Assembly: GCA_013423385.1 (NCBI GenBank)
Contig: BLZA01000005.1
Location: 372,001 to 436,000 of the forward strand
Direction: 5' to 3'
Length of the DNA: 64,000 nt
DNA from: Naganishia liquefaciens
Lineage: Eukaryota > Basidiomycota > Tremellomycetes > Filobasidiales > Filobasidiaceae
Every line of letters starts with the position of its first letter. Positions within the stretch are counted from its first letter, which is position 1. Shown here piece by piece: positions 11,096 through 22,637 of this stretch. The notes under the pieces are model-generated. The model did not search any database. It was not told where the DNA came from and saw only the letters and a program-made list of their open reading frames with translations. Position numbers and translations under genes: made by a program.

Positions 11096-11710
11096 CTAAG
11101 GCCCAACTGCTGCGACGATCGCATTGATTTTGGCGTCGAACCCGGTGGCATTGATGGGCATTTCAGGGGTGTAAAAAGGATTCTTCATGACGGCGTCAGC
11201 GTCTACGGGAGAAAAGCAAGTTGGGGGGTATAATATAAGCGATGTGAGCGCAGACAGACTGGAAGTGAGATATCCTACAGGCTTCGTATATCCTCTGCAG
11301 CACGGATTCCGCATTGGCCATGTCGACTGACGAGATCAAGACGAATTTGATGCCTGGACATGCAAAAGACGATATTGATGCCCGCTACTCAGCGTTCACC
11401 CTTCGGAACATCTTCGCTCCTAGCGTACCTGTCAATGTCATGTGTATTGTCATCTTGAATGATTCTGATTCTATCGTCTGCACTCCTGAACTCTTTGGGA
11501 CTGGCGCGATTCGCGAGGTGATGGCGTGTACGCCATGCAGTGTACCAGCCATAACGAGATATTCGTTAGACGACTGCTGAGCGATGCCCGCTGCATTGCA
11601 AGCTCGTCAACGAACATCTTCAGAGGTCCGCGAGAGGGCTTACCCCCATAATTCCGTTGGAAAATGAGACCGCCTGCCTTGTTGATTACCCAGACACCAT
11701 ATACTGTCAT
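11096..11710 (-). CDS. TRS23: TRAPP complex core subunit Trs23/TRAPPC4
   Basis: Synbindin-family subunit of the TRAPP tethering complexes, which act as nucleotide-exchange factors for Ypt1/Rab1 in ER-Golgi and Golgi traffic. Four exons (11710-11644, 11590-11429, 11353-11279, 11202-11096) total 411 nt, giving 136 aa. Longin-fold landmarks are VYGVWVINKAGGLIFQ at residues 3-18, SSNEYLVMAGTLHGVHAIT, the SSGVQTIESESFKM stretch, TGIKFVLIS, and the C-terminal MKNPFYTPEMPI...FDAKI. The short length matches fungal members, which lack the PDZ-like insert of animal synbindin. All introns are spliced at GT-AG sites (53, 75 and 76 nt). It is convergent with the FANP-motif gene, 250 bases away. Confidence 0.92.
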
Positions 11711-12353
11711 GATGCGAAATACTGATACAACGTTTGGGAACCAGGTCACCCGATCTACAGCTTTCCTCGCCACGATAATCTGTTACCAGGGACAAGAACG
11801 CAAGAAAGTCAGCAATGCTGTCTGCGTTCGGGGAAGCAATAATGTACGAAATGCACGAGATCAGACGTTTTTAGGCATAAGGTTGGTTTCATTGCTCCTT
11901 CCTTGCGAGAAGGACATGATCAATCGCAAATTACTTTTTGATCATCACTGGAATGGAAAGGAAGGGATGGAGGGGTACAGATTGATGTTGATTACTCACG
12001 GTCAGAGGTGCTGTGCAATCTGTTCACGGTCGATTTGCGCACCTGTGCTGGTGGAAGCCTCAATCAACCTCACGGTGGTTTTGAGCGTCTCACGCACTGG
12101 ATGGGCAGGCAAACGATTGCTGAAACGATCGCGCTTCTTGCGCTTCTAGTTGGAAAGGGGAAATGAAGTCACATGAAACGCGTCGGACGGGAGACGCGTT
12201 GATGCCAATCGAGACTATGAAGCCAGAAGTTGGTCCATGTTCTCAACGTCCATCGTCCTCGTCCATCTGGATATTCAGGCTACCACCGCGCCTGTCCGAG
12301 GACGGATAGCAAGATTGTCAAGATTTTCGCAAGCCCTTCAGCTGTCAGAAGCG
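11711..12353. other. Divergent region between TRS23 and CTF4, with a possible minus-strand exon
   Basis: A minus-strand frame at about 12146-12003 follows a CTAG acceptor-like site. It reads a basic, protein-like KKRDRFSNRLPAHPVRETL... segment to a TGA just before a good GTGAGT donor. No start codon or partner exon could be assigned. Plus-strand frames covering the same bases look like shadows. It may be a small unannotated gene, a 5' UTR exon of TRS23, or chance. Confidence 0.3.
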
Positions 12354-15300
12354 ATGGTCAGCATTAACAAGCCTGCAAAGGCCACAACGGGATCCGTCAT
12401 CGTAAACCAATATCATTTGGAAGGCATCACCCGGTTATGCTATTCGAAAGATGGGCAGTGAGTAGCAAGTCATCGTTCAAGACCCAGCACTGAATACCAT
12501 GTTATCCAGAGTCATCTATACAGCCGGAGCGGACAGTATGGTCCGGATACATTCCGTTGGAGACCTTGAGACAGGAGAACCGGAATTTCTTGATGATCAC
12601 CCTGAAGCGGTAACATGCTGTGTTTCATCGGTGGGTTTTCGCCAAATCAAGACCCTATTATATCTGATATCTATCTCTCACTAGGAGCATACACTTGTTA
12701 CTGGCTCTACCGATGGCATAGTTAGACGTTTCGAGTATCCTGGGAATCAGCTCTCTGGAACCATCACCAGAGCCGCCGGCGTTCCCATACATTGGCTGTC
12801 AGTCGATAACCTAGGCCAGCGCGTAGCAGTCTGCAGCGAAGAACTCTTGGTCAAAGTCGTGGATATTCAAGATCCTCTTCAAATCTTGACAATATCCGGA
12901 ATCAATAAGCCAGTCCGATCTGCAAGCTGGCATCCGGTGCAAGACATGTTGACACTCGTCATGACAGACGGCAGAATCCAGGTATACGAGTTCGTGGACG
13001 ATTCGCCATCTTGCCTCAAGACTGTGGAAGGAGTTGCTGGCGCCGGGAAGGTGGAAGACGAGCTGCCTTGCGCGGTCGCATGGCATCCGAAAGGCGACTA
13101 TTTTGTCGTGCCGAGCAGGACTCATGAGATCGCTATCGTCGATCGGGACAAGTGGTCGAAATCGGGAACTTTCTCCACGGACGGTCACGATGCCGAGATT
13201 GGTCTTCTCGCGTGGTCTCCCAACGGAAAGTATCTGGCTTCGTCGGCCAAGGATAATCAAATTATCGTTTGGAACGCCGACACGAGAAAGCCAGTCTCGA
13301 GAACGAGAACTGATGGCAAGATTGTTACTGGTCTCGAGTTCTCCCCAATCGACAATGCTTTGGCATTCACGACCATGGGTGGTAATTTTTACGCATGGCA
13401 AGACGTCGTGCCCTCCAGCCACCCTCATCCCGCCAAAGCGCCGAAAAGCGGATTGGAGATGCTCGGGGACGATGATGACGTTGACGGGGAAGACGCGAAC
13501 GCCGGCGACGAATTTGACGTCGATGACGATGGATGGATCGAGCACGATGAAGATGAGGATGTTGGACCCGATGGTCTTACGAAGTATAGAATCAGGGGAG
13601 AAAGTGCCGACGCCGAGGTGACAAAGGAAATTGGTAGGCTCGATGGGTTGCAATTTGCCTGGAAATCCTGCCTTACAAATACTCCTCTTGAAGTTGGTAT
13701 CGAACAGGCTCAGCCCGCTTTTCAACCTGGAGCTACAGCATTCCACAACAAGAGGCGATATCTTGGTGCGTGAAGATTTGCGTCTCGCATGAGAAATTAC
13801 TGATCTCATGTCCCCTTCAGCCTTTAACATGATCGGTATCATCGATGTCACAGATATGGAAACACATCAAGTCGTCAATGTTGAATTTCACGACAAGGGC
13901 TCTCGACGCGGCTACCATTTCCAAGATAACAACCGCTTCCAGCTCGCCGCAGTCGGTAAGTACGCTGCAAGACTGTGCGCCGCCTTGCCAGACAGCCTGA
14001 TTTCCCTGTCTAGGCGAACAGGGAATAGTGTATGCTGCCAACCCGGAAGGAACTCAATCCATTGTTGAATACCGAGCGTACGACGGCGATCCAAAAACTG
14101 CAGCTTGGCAGGCGTCTCTGGAAGATGGCGAGAAAGCCATAGTGGTCGCGGCGGGAGGCAGTCGCATAGATCCAGACGACCTGGGCGGAAATGGAATGGG
14201 CTGCGTGGCCATTGCTACCAGCAAAGGATACGTCCGTTTCTTCAGCGGCACAGGGCTTCAGAGATATATTTGGAGACTAGGGGAGGAAGTCGTTGCCATG
14301 GTGGCGAGTCGAGAGATGCTCTTCATTGTGCATCGGGAAGGAGGCACCAGTGTAGACGGTAGGCACAAGCCTTGCGGAGGCGGCTACCCTGTTTCTGACC
14401 TGTCCTTGTCAGGTTGCCAAAATCTGAGATATACCCTGATCGACTTCGAGAACTATGACATTGTCCAGGAAGGCCGGATTCCGTTGCAGAAACGAGTTAC
14501 TTTAGCCTGGATAGGATTCACGACATACGGTGTGAGTCACTAGCAACCATATCCACTAGTCCATAGTCCGACTGACATGCAAATACCAGTCCCCTGTCAT
14601 GCAAGATTCTGCGGGACTCCTATCAGTGATGGACAGGGCGAAGAGACCAGGCCAGGCCCGCTGGCTACCTCTGCTGGATACGCTGGCGCTTTCTCGCCGA
14701 AAAGACGGCCGAACAGAGCGCTATTGGTCAGTGGGAGTCAGCGAAGACAAGCTTATGTGCATCATATTAAGGGTATGCTTTGCCTCTTCTACTGTATCGA
14801 GATGAAGCTGACTTTGCTACCTTGCAGGGAGCGGATCTTGAGCCTGGGCACCCTCGTCCCATCATTCTCGACATACCACTAGAGGTTCCTGTGTTAAACA
14901 AGGACCAAGCCCAGGGGAGAAATGAAGGGCTGTAAGTCGCTTGATTCCAGTAGCACGGTGTGATCCGATGTTGATTTCTGCGTATCTTCAAGCTTCGTGC
15001 GATCAAACGTTGAACTGGAAGCTATGAGAGACAACCGGAATGCAAGTTCCGCTTATCACGTCTCATCAAATGACATCGTACAAAGGATGAAGGATCAAGA
15101 TAAAATCCTCCTAACGTTGGTTATGGAAGCTGTCAAGGCCGATCGCAAACAGCAAGCCTTCGATATCGTCAAACTCTTACAGAATTCAATCAGCATGAAC
15201 GCTGCATCGCAGATTGCAGAACTTTACAGCTCTTTCGCATTGAAAGAGCGGATATTGCTGTATAAAACGGAATTTGAAGCTCGGCAGAAGGTCAAAGATA

Positions 15301-16310
15301 GAGGCGAGCGCAGCATGAGTACTCGCTATTTGGACCAGGACACCTTCAGTGAACCGTCGAAAAACGCTTCGAAATCCAACGGCCTGATATCTTTCGAGCC
15401 GCGGAAGGGAATCTCGCGGCGGACAGCTGCTGCAACAATCAAGGAAACCGCAAGCCGATTAGATTCGCCAGAACCGATGAATGAGACTCCAGCGAATTAT
15501 GACTTTGACAGCACCCTCGATGGCTCCGTGGTGCGAGCCAGTCCTCCTCGCAAACGCAAGGCCCAAGACGACTTTTTGAGCTTTGAGGAATCCGCTGTCG
15601 AGCAGTCCTCAAAGAGAGCTCATCGCCAAGAGACACCAGTTGACACCGCAGCCCCTGCAAAGCCGGGTACGTATAGAAAGACTTTCCGTGGAATTGAACT
15701 CGCTAATAATGAACGCCTGACTAAGTAGTTTCCAAGAATCCTTTCGCACGAGGCAAGGTAACTTCCAATCCGTTTGCCAAGCCAGCCCCAGGAGCAGCCA
15801 CCGTCGCAACCAAGAGCAAGTCGTTCTTCGAAAGGGTCGATGACATACAAGCGAACAAAAACTCCGCCAGCAGTGAGTGGACCGAATTCTGATGCACGCC
15901 CGTTTCATTTGCTGATCTCGCATACTAAACCAGGAACCGCCAACGGCAAGGCGCAGGCCAAAGATAAAACTATGAGTAAACAAGCGACACTTTTCAGCTT
16001 GAAGGGTGCGCCATCCAAAGCGACGACTGCTGTTGAAGTAGACCTTCCCCAGGAGGTCGATCTAGAAGATGCACCGGTAGTGCCACTGGCTGCCCTGGTC
16101 TCAACAGGTGTGGAAATCAATGAAACGTCTGCAACGGAACCGGAGCTGGAAGAGACGCAATTAGAGGAAACGCAAGTGGAAGAAACCCCTCAGATACCGA
16201 TCGAGGAACCAGCAGCGATGGAAGATGACGACGAGCCATTGGAGTGGGAAGAGTCGGATCGCGAAGACGAGCCGGTGAAGACGCATGAAAATCCACGCGA
16301 CGACGCATGA
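12354..16310 (+). CDS. CTF4: Replisome adaptor Ctf4/Mcl1/AND-1 (WD40 plus SepB-type beta-propeller)
   Basis: Links the CMG helicase to DNA polymerase alpha and to sister-chromatid cohesion in the nucleus. The start ATG 12354 opens MVSINKPAK, and the first intron (12458-12509) splices to QVIYTAGADSMVRIHS, the first WD blade. Further blades include TGSTDGIVRRFEYPG, GRIQVYEFVDD, VAWHPKGDYFVVPSR and YLASSAKDNQIIVW. The second propeller (SepB domain) follows an acidic loop, from about FHNKRRYLAFNMIGIIDV through VAIATSKGYVRFFSGTGLQRYIW, and ends in a helical bundle with DIVQRMKDQDKILLTLVMEAVKADRKQQAFDI. The tail is disordered, has NPFARGK and NPFAKP repeats and a KQATLFSLK motif, and is very acidic at the end. 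Length is roughly 1,050-1,100 aa. It is convergent with LHS1, 180 bases away. Confidence 0.92.
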
Positions 16311-16489
16311 CACTGTATTATCCTTAGCAATCATAGGAGTTTCGGTTTTGTGATTCTTGTATAGGTTGTATAAACTTATTTGATCTGTGTCTCCCCATAC
16401 AGTGTTGCGAAGTCAACGTGGTCTAAACTGGTACCGATCTCTTTTCAATGAAAGTGAAATCTATAAATGTATTTCTATGTTATGCTGCA

Positions 16490-19400
16490 TTACAACTCCT
16501 CGTGCGCTACGACCTGTGTTGGTTCAGGGTCCTCGGCTGTCTTGGCAGGATCTGCATGGGGAACTTCTTCGTTTCCAGTCGTCGTCTGCTTGGGCTCAGA
16601 TGATGCTGAAGTGCTAGAAGCCTTCACTTTAGGCGCTTTGGGCATGGGTTTCTTTTGAAGGCCGAGCACCTGAAGGGGTCATCGGGTTAGATGCAGCATT
16701 CCGTAGCCCAGTGCGGTGAGCTCACCATCGATTGCAGGGCCTTTCCTCGGCTTTCGAGATCGGCATTCAGCAGGACCGGATCAATGTGCATCTGTTCTCC
16801 GACCTCTTTTTGTGCAGCCATCTTCTCCTTGGCCCACATTTCGTAGTCCTTGAGCATTGTCTCGACTGCTTCGAGTTCTTCCTTTGACCATCGAGTTAAG
16901 TTACCGGCAGTGAGCGCTTCCGTCATGTTCTGCGTCGCCTCCATGAACCAAGCCCGTCCGGCAATGATAGCTTTCTGGAAGTCCTCGATCGCCTTGGGTC
17001 GTCCTTTGTACTCTGTGAATCGCCTAATGATAGGTTTCTCCAAGGCTCTAGAGACACAAGTTCTATAAGCCGTGCACGTGGAAGATCGAAGGAAAGCACT
17101 TACTCAATGGCTTCCCGCTTGTTATGAAGAATGGCAGTCTCAGCCGCTTCAACATGCTCCGCCATCCACTCAAATGCCTCCTCAACAGCCTTTGCGAGAA
17201 TCGTCCTCTCATGGCTGGACGAAAAGTCTTGAAGAGCGGTGTTGCTTGCGTCTGCGCTCAGCATGTTCTTGACTCGGTATAGATAGCCTTCCAGGTGATT
17301 GATCGCATTTCCTCGATCAACGGCAGCTCGTTCGACAGCATCAATGGCGGCAAGTCTGAACAAAAGATCTTGTTGAGTTCTAGGACTTTTGGTTGAAGTA
17401 CGGCTCTTTTACATACCGCTTCCTGGCATTGCGCCTTTCCTCTGCAGACATTGGCTTAACTCCAGTGACATGCTCGGTGAAGCGTAAGCCGATTTTCTTC
17501 TCTTTGGGCTTTTGCAACTCCGGGTCCACATCTGAATCTTCCACTGCATCCTCTGTTTCCGCCCCGTCGTGCGGCTTGTCCTTGTTGCCACCGAAAAGAC
17601 CCTTCAACTTGTCCTTGACCGATGCACTTTCGGGCTTGGTGATGTATGTAAGAACTGCATTCGCAGCGTGCAACATGCCTCGACCATCGATCTTGACGTT
17701 TACATCAACATTCGACTCTTCGACTTCGTCCTTGGTCAAATTGGCGACCGCCTTGTGGATGCCGTGGATTTCCACCCTAGAGACATCAACAGGGGTTGGC
17801 CTGTACAGAGTGGATTAGTCTCGGTACTGCTGGCCGCCAGTCTGCACATACGCATTGGCACCCATGTAGCGGAAATCGATCGAGATGTCGTCAGTCGGCT
17901 TGAAATTCAGGCTGCGCTTCTCGGCTACCTCGAAAGCGGGGAAGGCGACTCCATGATCTGCGATTAATAAGAGGTCAGGATCCCTTTCTTCTCTTCTGAA
18001 TCCTTGAGGATCACCTTTGCCGCTCCAGTATCCAATTTCGTATGGAGACTTCTCAATTAGTTTCATCTTGAGCTTGCTCTGGAAAGCCCGCCCTTGACTC
18101 GCGCCATAGAAGGCCGCACCTGAGCGCGAAGATTTGAGTCGATGCTCTCCGCCCTGACGAGGTCAAGCGCTTACCCAGGACAGCTGCTTCGTCTGTGTTG
18201 ACATTCTGGGCGATCTTTTCCCTGAACGAAGGCAAGGATTAGTTACCGTACACGCTCGCCGCCAATCGCCCTCCCGTGCACTTACTCTCCCACAACGCTC
18301 TTGACTGCAGCCTGCACCATCGGCACCCGTGTGTTACCTCCGAAGAAGATAACAGACTCTAGTTGATCCTGAAGGTAAAAGAGCGAGGGTCAATCAAGGG
18401 CGGAAACGAAAATATCAGAGCTCGTGCTTACCTGTAACATGCCGGCGAGCTTGAGAGCATTGACGATTGGTTTGCTGAATCGCGCAGCTTCCTTCGCGCA
18501 AACCTCTTCGAACTTGGCCCTGGAGACCCTTGTGCGGAAATCGATGTCGTTGATCAAAGACTCGATCTATCAAAATTTGGTAAGCTGGAATGCCGAATCA
18601 TTCGGGCGACCGTGACTGACCGATGCAGATGCCTCGTTGTTAGCACTCAAGATCTGTTTGACCTTGGAAGCTTCCCTCCAAAGCTTGCGCAATGCACGCG
18701 GATCGTTTCTGATATCTTCCTCGTGATTACTGTCCTGAGCAAGGAAGTCATCGACCAAGACATCTCTTAGCCGCTCATCGAGGAAGGCCCCTCCGAGGTC
18801 CTGCTCCGAGTCAAATGCGATCACCTCAACGATCGTCGTGTTGGCCATTTTGGGCTTGATCACCCGCTTTGATTTGCCGGAGAGGAGCGTACTCTCGATA
18901 GGCAACTCCTTAGTCTCGAATGACAAGATTGTAGCTGTCGTCTTCATTGCGCCTGAATCATAGATCATGTGGTATTCCTTAACGGGGAAATTCCTCGTCA
19001 TGGCGTAGTTGAGACCCACGGCTCCCGCTTCAGAGACGACACCCGTCAGCTGGAGACCTGCCACTTCGGCCGCATCCTTCAGAGACCGTCGTTGAGCTTG
19101 AGTAAAGTAGGACGGCACGGTCATGAAGAGGTCCTTGACGTCCTCCTGAGCTGCTGAGCTGGCCAGACCCTTAACGTAAGCAAGCTGTTGCGCAAGGACT
19201 TCCTCCGGGGTCCACGTCGTTTCTGATGAATTGCTGTTGACATTGTGTGCGGCGGAAGGTGCATTTGATTGTCGGAAAACCAGAGTGCCTTTATCCTCCG
19301 AGAGGTATGGCGGAGATGGGTAGATCGTGTTATCTGGCACCGATGTCGCTGCTAAAAGCGGCTTGACGTAAGGATAGCTTGCCAGAGGGAAGCGAGCAGC

Positions 19401-19744
19401 CTTGAGAGGTAGTCCGCTTAGTGTCGGGCTGTAATTATACATGATTCAATACCCACAATGTTCGCGGCATCGCCACCAAAAACCCGTTCATCCTTCTTCC
19501 ATCCAACGATGCTCATCATTTTCCTTTTAGAGTCTGAATGATGAGAGATAGGCGATCAGTCAAACACAACGGCTGTTCTATATCGTCTGATCATACCCTT
19601 GTCCAATAGGACGTCGAAAGGTGTCCCTGGCTTGACTAGAGATGCCTTTGTCCATTCTGCACCGTAGTCGACGGCGAGGAGAGCCGCGAGCGCCGAGGGC
19701 GCGGTCGCTGCCAATAACAGGATCACGGAAACCAATCCTCTCAT
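16490..19744 (-). CDS. LHS1: ER-lumenal Hsp110/GRP170-type chaperone and nucleotide exchange factor
   Basis: Large Hsp70 relative acting with BiP/Kar2 in ER folding and translocation. The N-terminus is a clear signal peptide (MRGLVSVILLLAATAPSALA), followed by the ATPase-domain start AVDYGAEWTKASLV and MSIVGWKKDERVFGG. The Hsp70-like middle has DLFMTVPSYFTQAQRRSL, VGLNYAMTR, IYDSGAMKTTATIL and VIAFDSEQDLGGAFLDERL, and the nucleotide-binding end has VIFFGGNTRVPMVQ. The phosphate-binding loop reads YDSGAMK where a true Hsp70 has DLGGGT, which is typical of Lhs1 rather than BiP. A helical C-terminal domain follows, and the protein ends AHEEL, an HDEL-like ER retrieval signal. Length is roughly 900 aa (family 880-1000). 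There are about nine short introns. It lies tail to tail with CTF4. Confidence 0.92.
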
Positions 19745-20127
19745 TGTTACAGGAGGAGATTGAAGATCCTTGACCTATCTTTTTCGAAGTAGTGGAATGT
19801 CCGTCAAGGAGGAAGCCTGCAGATCTAGCAATTTCTTTCGAAGCAGTATCAACGCAACATGAAACACGCCAACGCCGATCGCACCTTCCACCTCAATTGC
19901 AACGCCTAGCGCCTCTCCATGTCTGTTCCACGTCATCTTTTCAATCCGGCCTATCTTCGCTTGAACAACGCATTTTCGAGGACAAAAGACTAGGACCATC
20001 GGGTACACCAGCAACAGATGCGATACCACTCTATTGAAAATGTTCTATACAATCAGGGGCCAGCCCTTTGACAAGCAGAAGATGCCAAGGTGTGCGTCTT
20101 CGTTTGACCGCACAAGCAGAGCAGCGT
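19745..20127. other. Intergenic between LHS1 and the bestrophin gene
   Basis: These 383 bases lie upstream of LHS1 and downstream of the bestrophin stop, both on the minus strand. Open frames on both strands (60-85 codons) lack motifs. This is presumably the LHS1 promoter; no specific unfolded-protein-response element could be assigned by eye. Confidence 0.5.
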
Positions 20128-22637
20128 TCACGCACTAGATTCTCCATGATGCCCGCCATTCGCTTGAGCAGGAATACCAGCGCCCCGAGCCTGTGAGACA
20201 ATTCGAGAGGGGCTGTCAGGGCAGAACTCAAAATTTGATTCTGGAAAAGATGGTCTCACCTCGAAAGGTCTGCCTTCGGACATATCTTCCGGTACCCAAA
20301 ACTCAGGCGCAAGCGCTGGGCGGGCTGTGATGCTCATCAGTTCCGTTTTGATGATATGTTCGCAGAAATAACTATGGAGATCCGAACCACGAAGATCAGG
20401 AACTGTATCGGGAAAATTGCGTCAAACACCTACTCAAGATTGAGGTCCTGTACGAAATGGGCACTGGTCAGCTGAAGTCGAAAGCCGCGAGATCCCGTCT
20501 TACATTCTTGTCATACCCCTGAAGCACAGGAGACGGGCAATTGAGCACATGTTCTGCCTATCTCTTCTCTCTATGAACTACTCACGAAGGGATTCTCGAT
20601 CTCTATCAGAAGGGATGAATCACTCATCAGCACGGGTCAGTAAAGGGGGACGAGCAATGAGAGACTGACCCTGCCCACACTCAATCAAACCGATCAAGAT
20701 ATAGGTTGTAATCTAGTCTCGCAGATTGAGGTGTCAGTTGCTAATCATGGCCCCCTTGCATTGATAATTTACAATGGTAGCCGGAATCATGATCCATCCG
20801 AAGGCATTATAGAGCTGGAAAGGCTGGAATGGAACGTTGGCGGAATATCTACAAAGCGAACGAAAGAGTCGACTTACCAAGATGATACAATATAGCCATG
20901 CCACTTCATAGATATGAGCAGCATAACTCCAAGGAATTGGTGTCAAGAGAATCCTTTCGAGAGAGGCGAGAGCGTCCGTGAAGCCCTGAACGCATGCGAG
21001 GAGAGCACCTTGCAATAAAGTAATCTTCAGCAATTGGTCAAGTCAAAGTCGAAACTACTGACTAGCATTAACGGATTCGCAGGTCTTTCGGCGTTGAACC
21101 GCGGCGATGAAGCAAGACTGCGCCGATACGAGTCGCTGATTCAGTTTGCTCAAATATCTGTCAGCGAGCTCTTTCTCACCATGTACAAGGTGATCTCCAG
21201 GGGAACGTTCTGCGCCAACGGCCTCCCATCGATAGAATCCAACTCCTTCTGCCCTGTCGCAACGCAGTCCGCATAGATTGCCTGTTTCATTCTCCTTTCC
21301 CGTCGCTTGCTTTTCGCAAACGGAAGGTAGCGAATGGGCATGGCTTCAGACCAGTGATGCTTGGGCGGACATCGAGCTGGGCGAAGCCTTGGTTGCGAAA
21401 ATGGTTGATCATAGAGCAGTGTGTGTGGAGAGCTGCTGGCAACACTGGCTACCAAAACACTGTGCACACCTGCAAGTCCGATGGCAGATTTGGTCGTCTT
21501 GTTCTCATACGCCAACTTGTTGAGCGTTGACGCTGGAGAAGGCGTCTTGGTTGTAGGCGCATCTGCGACTCGCTCGCGTCTGCCTCGAAAGAAAGGGCTT
21601 GACGATCGGGATTGTAGTTGCTCAATACTCTGATTCTGATCGTTGTATGCATGCGCGGGAGGTGGAATACCGGATGGCAGATTGTAAGCTGGAAGGAATC
21701 TGACCAATTCGTAGAGATCTTCATAATATCTGAGCATTGTCCAATCAGTCATGTGCTGTACCCGGACGACTGTGGAGAGGATCCTGATACACTTACATGC
21801 CTTCTTCACCTCGAAGATCTGGCCAGCCAATCCGTAAGTCAAGGACCATAGTAGCATTATTGCATACTCACAATGCTTCACGGCAACCGCAAACGCCAAG
21901 CACAACTCGACAGCTCTTCTCTTCTCCTTAACAGCTTTTCTCCTATCTTCCTCCTCCGCTTCCTTGCTCTCCCATCCACTCTCTGGCAGACCGCCCTCGC
22001 CAATCATAGTGTCTGGGCAGTGAACCCAGATGAGACGTGCCATGGTTCGCGCATTGATGATGATCTGGCTCCAGAGACGTCGGCCTTCCCAGTATCTCTC
22101 GTATGCGGACGTAGTACTAGAATTGCAACGGATTTCCAGCGATCAATGATGAGACGCTCTCTAGTGCTCAATATACGAGGATTTACCGGTAGCTGAGGAC
22201 GAGACCGAGAATGGTTCCTGTTGATCAAGGAAAATAGCAGTGCTCCGACTGATCAGCGTGCGATACGGGACGGCCGATCAGCAATTGCACTCACCAACTA
22301 CCGTGAGCAACGTGGGCTCGCAAGCCAGCGTTGCTGGCGTAAACTCGTTGATACAGAATATGGTTGTGCTCCAAACGCCGAGGAGAAGGAGGGTCGGCCA
22401 GCTGTGATCAAGCATGTGTACGAAGAGAAGTCAGTCATCATGGCGTCTAGGTAAAAACCGCCTTGAGTCCTGACATTCTGAACAAGGCTGTCGCTAGGAA
22501 AGCTTTCAACATCGCCTTCCACACATTGGGTTGATGAATATCGAAGTAGCCATACGGCTAATGATTGATAGTCAGAATATATCAGCTGTAGACCGCCAAG
22601 CGCCGCTTTGGCTCACCTCCTTGGAGTGTTCCTTCAT
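20128..22637 (-). CDS. Bestrophin-family (UPF0187/RFP-TM) anion channel-like membrane protein
   Basis: The start is ATG 22637 (MKEHSKE), spliced in frame to PYGYFDIHQPNVWKAMLKAF. The first membrane segment is WPTLLLLGVWSTTIFCINEF. Then comes the bestrophin core LGLVLSYR-TTSAYERYWEGRRLWSQII, with NARTMARLIW. A cytoplasmic helix region HYLRGEEGIYYEDLYELVRFLP follows, then a Ser-rich insert of over 100 residues. Next is TDALASLERILLTPIPWSYAAHI, membrane segments around YNAFGWIMIPATI and TTYILIGLIECG, and the signature QEIENPFGYDKNDLNLDYFCEHIIKTEL. The C-terminus reads DMSEGRPFEARGAGIPAQANGG. About 14 introns make this the most fragmented gene here. One exon junction near 21150 is uncertain: a 44-nt intron is preferred over a 29-nt one. 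Whether this fungal branch conducts chloride is not known from sequence. Confidence 0.88.

Noticed and set aside
12811-13851. 346-codon minus-strand frame inside CTF4
   Set aside because: Antisense to verified WD40 exons of CTF4; no motif and no splice context of its own.
16490-19744. BiP/Kar2-type Hsp70
   Set aside because: The DLGGGT phosphate loop is replaced by YDSGAMK, the protein is longer, and overall similarity is to Lhs1/GRP170.
21168-21196. 29-nt intron in the bestrophin gene
   Set aside because: It would give a smooth LYLSKLNQ reading, but the branch-point-like CTGAC would lie only about 2 nt from the acceptor. A 44-nt intron ending at AATCAG also keeps frame.
21150-22043. 297-codon frame read as a single bestrophin exon
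   Set aside because: It runs through two introns (after VKHY and after GEEGI); only splicing gives the conserved HYLRGEEGIYYEDLY segment.
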